Positions 60,119 through 64,000 of a DNA stretch of 64,000 bases are shown piece after piece. The stretch lies in contig NZ_KB235914.1 of assembly GCF_000332175.1 (NCBI RefSeq), positions 627,966 to 691,965 on the forward strand, written 5' to 3'. The DNA comes from Pseudanabaena sp. PCC 6802. GTDB taxonomy: Bacteria > Cyanobacteriota > Cyanobacteriia > Pseudanabaenales > Pseudanabaenaceae. The translations under genes and the position numbers were made by a program. The notes beneath the pieces are model-generated. The model searched no databases. It worked only from the letters and a program-made list of their open reading frames with translations, and was not told the DNA's origin. The number at the start of each line of letters is the position of its first letter. Positions within the stretch are counted from its first letter, which is position 1.

Positions 60119-62347
60119 TCAAGATACGCGATAGGTAAAGCTAAGAGTTGCCCAATCATTCACATCCAGCGTCCACATATCGTCTGGCTTAGTAGAAGCA
60201 GGAATGTCCAGCTCGCTATGGAGATCTGACAATAGGGCTTGAGCTACTTGTAAGGGATTGGATACTGCGACCATTCCGGCTGGGGATGTGGCTTGTCGTG
60301 AAGATTGTTCCAGGAGTTTAGTGGTCTCGGTCAGAGGGAACCGGCTTACCACCAGGTGAATCTCAAATAGTCCTTGTGGAGCCGAGGCTACCCAATCGAA
60401 TGGTGCTGCTGGGTGCGGAATCAGCAACTCTTGTTGGGCTGGCACCACGCTGTCAAGAGCATAGGGACTGGTGAAGAAGTGGGGAGTCATGATCTTGCCA
60501 CGCGGATCGAAGCTGAAAATACGCACGTAGAGAGGACTGTCTGTAAAGTTCTCCAACCGACAACAGAGGCGATCGCCAATCGCGATCGCCTTATTTAAAA
60601 TATTTGGTGATGGTAAAGCGTTTCTACCGCTAGCTGCCAAAGGAGCGGACTGATTCCCAGACCGCTGTGTAGCTTGAGCCGCGATCGCAACTGGAGCGGT
60701 ACTCGTTGGACTCATAGTCATCAAGGTAGCTCTCAATCCTAAAGTTGAAGAGCCTTGATTAGCAGTCAGATAAATCAACTTGGTTGCGAGCAAGCCTTCC
60801 AACAAAGGCTGTAGGCGGCGGAGGGCAGCACCTACCGACTCGCCCACCGAACCAAAGGAACCGAGAATGGGACTGCGTCCCACCGTAAACAGACCGTAGC
60901 TAGTCGCCTGGACTCCAAACAAACAGTCAGCAAACTGTTCCGTCGCATTTACACCTAACATTCCTGGCATTGCCGATATGGCACTGGTGGCATCCACCCG
61001 TTCGATTTTGCTCAGATTTAGATCCAGAGCGACAATCAAAGTCATGTTGCGCGGCAAAGCCCTTACTCGCTCCTGCAATAGTTGGTTGACGCGCAGTCCG
61101 CTCTGCCCTGGTAGAGCTTCTACTTTAGCGGTCAAGCCATTGTGCGATCGCAGTTGAACCAAGGTTTCATCTGGGGTCGATAGGATCGAACCAACACCAT
61201 AGTAGCCTAGCGGTACAATTGGCAGACCGGCCAGCCAGATATCCCCTATCCGACTATTGTTTACAGTTCTGATGATTCCATCGGCACCATCAAGTAACTC
61301 CTTCGTTGCGGAGGGAGATGCCATCAGTAGATCGTCAAAACTGGTGGTGTAAGTAGCCTGAGTCGTGGTTTTGCGATCGGTATTGCGATCGATCTTACTA
61401 CCAGAGACGAGAGAGGTTAATTGTTGTTCTGGGGTGAGAGATGGAGATGCAAATGCCTTTTGCTCCAACGTAGCGATCGCGCGATCTATTACCACGTAAA
61501 GAGATGTGGCGGGCATCATTTGCCATAGTTGTTGGGTCAGTGCGTAGGTGAACGCACCACTGCTAAATCCCGGCCATAGGGCATCGGCGCATAAGCGATC
61601 GCCGCTAGCAGCACGCAGCAACATTCCTGGCATTGATACTTTTGACGATCGCGCGTTTAACTTATCCCCTTTAGCTAAAACTTGCCTAGAATCGCTCTGT
61701 TCTCTGAGATGGCGTTGCAGTTCGATTTCCTCTGGATCGATCTGCCAATCGTGACGGCTGGGGCGCGAACGAATGCGAAAGTTACCCACTACAGGCGTGC
61801 CCGGGTAGTTATGACCGATATCGAGGATGCAGGTCGTATTCTCTGTGGCGATCGCTTGCAACCATAACGCGATCGTGTCTTCCATGAAATCTTTAACGAG
61901 CATGCCTGTTTCAGGCATGCCGCTATCCACTGGCACAAAGGTATTATTCTGCCCCAATTTAGAGCCATGACCGCTGAAATGCACTACCACTACATCACCG
62001 GGCAAGGCTTGAGCGATCAAGTGTTCTGTAAATGCCTCGGCGATCGCGGCTCGGGTCGCTTCTCGATCGATCAATGTGAGGATATCAGCAGGATTAAAGC
62101 CAAATCGGTGCATGAGTAACTCGCGCTGTAGATCTACGTCAGTCACGCAGCCATTGAGGGGCAACCAATCACCCTTAGCATCGTACTGATTGATGCCAAT
62201 CAGCAGTGCTAGCTTGCGTTTGGTAGATTGGTTCAATTTTTTAGCGTACAACTCGGCTGCCCTAGCCATTTGCTGCGGTGGCACGATCTGCCAGCCTAAG
62301 AGGCCAGCCGAAACCATTTGTAAGAACTGCCGCCGCGCAAGTCCCAT
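60119..62347 (-). CDS. TAT-exported caspase-fold protein without catalytic Cys
   Basis: A 742-residue protein. The start at 62347 (MGLARRQFLQMVSAGLLGWQIV) places a twin-arginine signal at the very N-terminus, better than the longer frame to 62422. The caspase-fold core follows: RKLALLIGINQYDAKGDWLPLNGCVTDVDLQRELL and VVVVHFSGHGS with a His. Where active caspases have Cys in a D-x-C context, it reads ILDIGHNYPG: Gly instead of Cys. Cyanobacterial YS-type orthocaspase homologues have Tyr and Ser at the two sites; this one has His and Gly. It is probably a non-proteolytic binding or scaffold protein. The long C-terminal part (about 230-742) includes an LRLNQLLQERV-like helical region and a beta-rich end (DSPLYVRIFSFDPRGK). 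Confidence 0.8.
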   Translation of the reverse strand: MGLARRQFLQMVSAGLLGWQIVPPQQMARAAELYAKKLNQSTKRKLALLIGINQYDAKGDWLPLNGCVTDVDLQRELLMHRFGFNPADILTLIDREATRAAIAEAFTEHLIAQALPGDVVVVHFSGHGSKLGQNNTFVPVDSGMPETGMLVKDFMEDTIALWLQAIATENTTCILDIGHNYPGTPVVGNFRIRSRPSRHDWQIDPEEIELQRHLREQSDSRQVLAKGDKLNARSSKVSMPGMLLRAASGDRLCADALWPGFSSGAFTYALTQQLWQMMPATSLYVVIDRAIATLEQKAFASPSLTPEQQLTSLVSGSKIDRNTDRKTTTQATYTTSFDDLLMASPSATKELLDGADGIIRTVNNSRIGDIWLAGLPIVPLGYYGVGSILSTPDETLVQLRSHNGLTAKVEALPGQSGLRVNQLLQERVRALPRNMTLIVALDLNLSKIERVDATSAISAMPGMLGVNATEQFADCLFGVQATSYGLFTVGRSPILGSFGSVGESVGAALRRLQPLLEGLLATKLIYLTANQGSSTLGLRATLMTMSPTSTAPVAIAAQATQRSGNQSAPLAASGRNALPSPNILNKAIAIGDRLCCRLENFTDSPLYVRIFSFDPRGKIMTPHFFTSPYALDSVVPAQQELLIPHPAAPFDWVASAPQGLFEIHLVVSRFPLTETTKLLEQSSRQATSPAGMVAVSNPLQVAQALLSDLHSELDIPASTKPDDMWTLDVNDWATLSFTYRVS

Positions 62348-62461
62348 TTTTGCTACCCAAACTTTTGTATGCCTATCAAGACTATTAAAACCCAAACCGA
62401 TAGCCACTAACCAAGAAATCAATTATTTCAGGGCAGGCACGGAGGTACCAATCAGATGTTG

Positions 62462-63082
62462 TTAATCCGATCCCAAGTTGCTTGCTAAATTGGACTCTAC
62501 AAATCGTAAGTCGCGTTTTAAAAAAGTTTGCTCGCCCGCATCCGTCTGCACAGTTGCTCTGATTATCCCTACGGCGCTTATACGCAGGTGTTCCATATAG
62601 TGCGGGCTATCAGGATCCCTTACTTGCACGAGATCGCCGATTTGTAGTTGCCTAATCTGGGAAGATGAAGCAGTTTCTGCCTTCTTCCGATCGCATGACA
62701 CAGCAGAAGTATCTGCTACCCCTGACTCCACGATCGGTGCGGGGTTAGCTGGCTCGGCTTTAAGGTTAGCTTGAAGATTGGCGATCGCTTCTAACTGCGA
62801 TTTCATATGACTTTGAAGGTTCTGTAACAGCGATCGCATTGGCTGCATTTGCGCTTCAACTTGAGCCTGGACTCGTTGCATAATCGCGGACTCTAGTTCT
62901 GCCAAACGAGTCTCGATCTGGTTCGGCGCATCGTTACCACAGCCAAGGTAGCTGCAAAGACTTTGTTGGACCAGTTCGCTAGCACTACTGCCAGATAATT
63001 GTGCCCGAGCCATTAAGGCATCGTAAATTTCTGCAGTTAACTCGATCTGCAAAAACTTTGTCCCTCGGTCTGTTGGTGGCAT
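62462..63082 (-). CDS. RHH-like and coiled-coil protein of unknown function
   Basis: A 206-residue protein. The N-terminus (TKFLQIELTAEIYDALMARAQLSGSSASELVQQSLCSYL) resembles a ribbon-helix-helix DNA-binding fold. A coiled-coil (about 58-110, LAELESAIMQRVQAQVEAQM) follows, then a Pro/Ala linker and a C-terminal beta segment with LQIGDLVQVRDPDSPHYMEHLRISAVG. The end part looks like a small KOW/SH3-like barrel. It could be a DNA-binding regulator or chromosome-associated protein. It diverges from guaA. No family is recognised. Confidence 0.6.
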   Translation of the reverse strand: MPPTDRGTKFLQIELTAEIYDALMARAQLSGSSASELVQQSLCSYLGCGNDAPNQIETRLAELESAIMQRVQAQVEAQMQPMRSLLQNLQSHMKSQLEAIANLQANLKAEPANPAPIVESGVADTSAVSCDRKKAETASSSQIRQLQIGDLVQVRDPDSPHYMEHLRISAVGIIRATVQTDAGEQTFLKRDLRFVESNLASNLGSD

Positions 63083-63191
63083 TATGCGATCGCTCGCTCA
63101 AAACAACACAGATATTAATGATACCTAATATGTCAGGTTTGCTAGGATTGTGGGAATAACTTTTGCTCTCTGGTACGCGAGGGTTTAAATT

Positions 63192-64000
63192 TTGGTTTCT
63201 ACTACACAAGCTCCATCCATAATTAATAGCAATTTGGGCAGCAATATGTCTGCCCCTGGGAATCGTCCCACGATCGCTATTCTTGACTTTGGCTCCCAGT
63301 ACTCTGAACTGATTGCTAGGCGCATTCGCGAGACCAAGGTTTATTCCGAGGTATTGCCCTATTACACGGAGATCGAGCACATTGTCCAGCTCAATCCCAA
63401 AGGCATTATCCTCTCTGGCGGGCCTAATTCCGTCTACGATGAGGGTGCTCCCACTTGTCACCCGGCTATCTTCGATCTAGGCATTCCTATCCTGGGCGTT
63501 TGCTATGGGATGCAACTGATGGTGAAGCAACTGGGGGGCGTAGTAGAACGTGCCGAGCATGGCGAGTACGGCAAAGCCGAACTGATTATCGACGACCCTA
63601 CGGATCTGCTCACTAACGTAGAGGATGGCACGACCATGTGGATGAGTCACGGTGACTCTGTCTTGAGGACACCATCGGGCTTCTCCACCTTAGCGCATAC
63701 CGCGAATACCCCCTGCGCCGCCATCGCCGATCCGTTACGACGCATCTATGGCGTGCAATTTCACCCCGAGGTAGTTCACTCTATTGGCGGTATTGCCTTG
63801 ATTCGCAACTTTGTCTACCACATCTGCGAGTGCGAGCCGACCTGGACGACCGACACGTTTATCGAAGAAGCGATCCGCGAGGTGCGGGCGCAGGTGGGAC
63901 ATAAAAGAGTCCTGCTGGCGTTGTCCGGTGGTGTGGACTCTTCTACCCTGGCGTTTTTGTTACATAAGGCGATTGGAGAGCAGCTTACCTGCATGTTTAT
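63192..64000 (+). CDS. guaA: GMP synthase (glutamine-hydrolysing), 5' part
   Basis: The gene runs off the right edge. Visible are the amidotransferase domain, with [20 protein letters not shown], the catalytic Cys in [10 protein letters not shown] and the His of [11 protein letters not shown], and the start of the ATP-pyrophosphatase domain with [17 protein letters not shown]. The enzyme converts XMP to GMP, completing guanine synthesis. I place the start at TTG 63192: GAGGG at 63179-63183 is 8 bases away, and it gives the 27-residue N-terminal extension usual in cyanobacteria. An ATG at 63246 is the alternative. The last codon in the window is incomplete. Confidence 0.93.
   Translation, partial: MVSTTQAPSIINSNLGSNMSAPGNRPTIAILDFGSQYSELIARRIRETKVYSEVLPYYTEIEHIVQLNPKGIILSGGPNSVYDEGAPTCHPAIFDLGIPILGVCYGMQLMVKQLGGVVERAEHGEYGKAELIIDDPTDLLTNVEDGTTMWMSHGDSVLRTPSGFSTLAHTANTPCAAIADPLRRIYGVQFHPEVVHSIGGIALIRNFVYHICECEPTWTTDTFIEEAIREVRAQVGHKRVLLALSGGVDSSTLAFLLHKAIGEQLTCMF

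Overview
The window comes from a nitrogen-fixing cyanobacterium. The octamer GCGATCGC (HIP1, a cyanobacterial signature) recurs throughout. The left edge holds the end of a nif-type gene group next to cnfR, the oxygen-sensing nif activator of non-heterocystous cyanobacteria. Many genes belong to cyanobacterial families (DUF1995, DUF2808, CSP41-like reductase, YS-type caspase homologues). A filamentous Pseudanabaena- or Leptolyngbya-like organism fits, but the genus is inference. No rRNA, tRNA, CRISPR array or intact insertion sequence was seen.

Layout. (1) 1-4567, nif margin: a [2Fe-2S] thioredoxin-like ferredoxin, an ArsC-like nitrogenase-associated protein, three convergent small genes including a cupin, then cnfR behind a dyad-rich promoter region. 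(2) 4675-9836, mixed genes: aldose 1-epimerase relative, tandem universal stress protein, DUF1995 protein and a PhoX-like phosphatase fused to RTX repeats. (3) 10560-14993, a cobalt-type nitrile hydratase operon: CobW GTPase, DUF1097 membrane protein, beta subunit, alpha subunit, accessory chaperone and HupE metal permease. These genes could bring cobalt in, deliver it and use it. (4) typA and guaD, convergent and sharing one hairpin. (5) 18656-28166, eight tightly packed minus-strand genes: KASIII-like synthase, AlkB-like monooxygenase, SDR, sulfotransferase, two desaturases, an Asp-nucleophile alpha/beta hydrolase and a halogenase-like flavoprotein. They look like a biosynthetic pathway for an oxidised, probably sulfated lipid that I cannot match to a known product. 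(6) 28663-40069, a surface module: DUF6916 protein, GNAT acetyltransferase, a DUF4058 fragment, three phage-tail-collar (MdpB-like) proteins and a 2821-residue repeat protein with N-terminal RTX repeats, eleven tandem Ig-like repeats and a beta-helix end.

(7) 40990-51683: an uncharacterised cyanobacterial protein, an orphan peptide-type ABC permease, a double-domain radical SAM protein, a CSP41-like reductase, two tiny overlapping genes, a sugar-dehydrogenase gene broken by one in-frame stop, a GST, a coiled-coil gene pair and a thioredoxin-reductase-like flavoprotein. (8) 51836-64000: a legumain-like peptidase with an EF-hand, a Uma2 nuclease-like protein, a DUF2808 protein, an OGT/SPINDLY-type glycosyltransferase, mgtE behind a structured leader, ribF, a TAT-exported caspase homologue without its nucleophile, an RHH/coiled-coil protein and the 5' part of guaA.

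Several families of palindromic repeats about 80-250 bp long with matching ends lie in many intergenic gaps, including two gaps inside the nitrile hydratase operon, and one supplies the stop codon of the glycosyltransferase gene. Starts were moved from the longest ORF where overlap, family N-terminus or Shine-Dalgarno evidence favoured it. No database search was run: family names rest on motif recognition.
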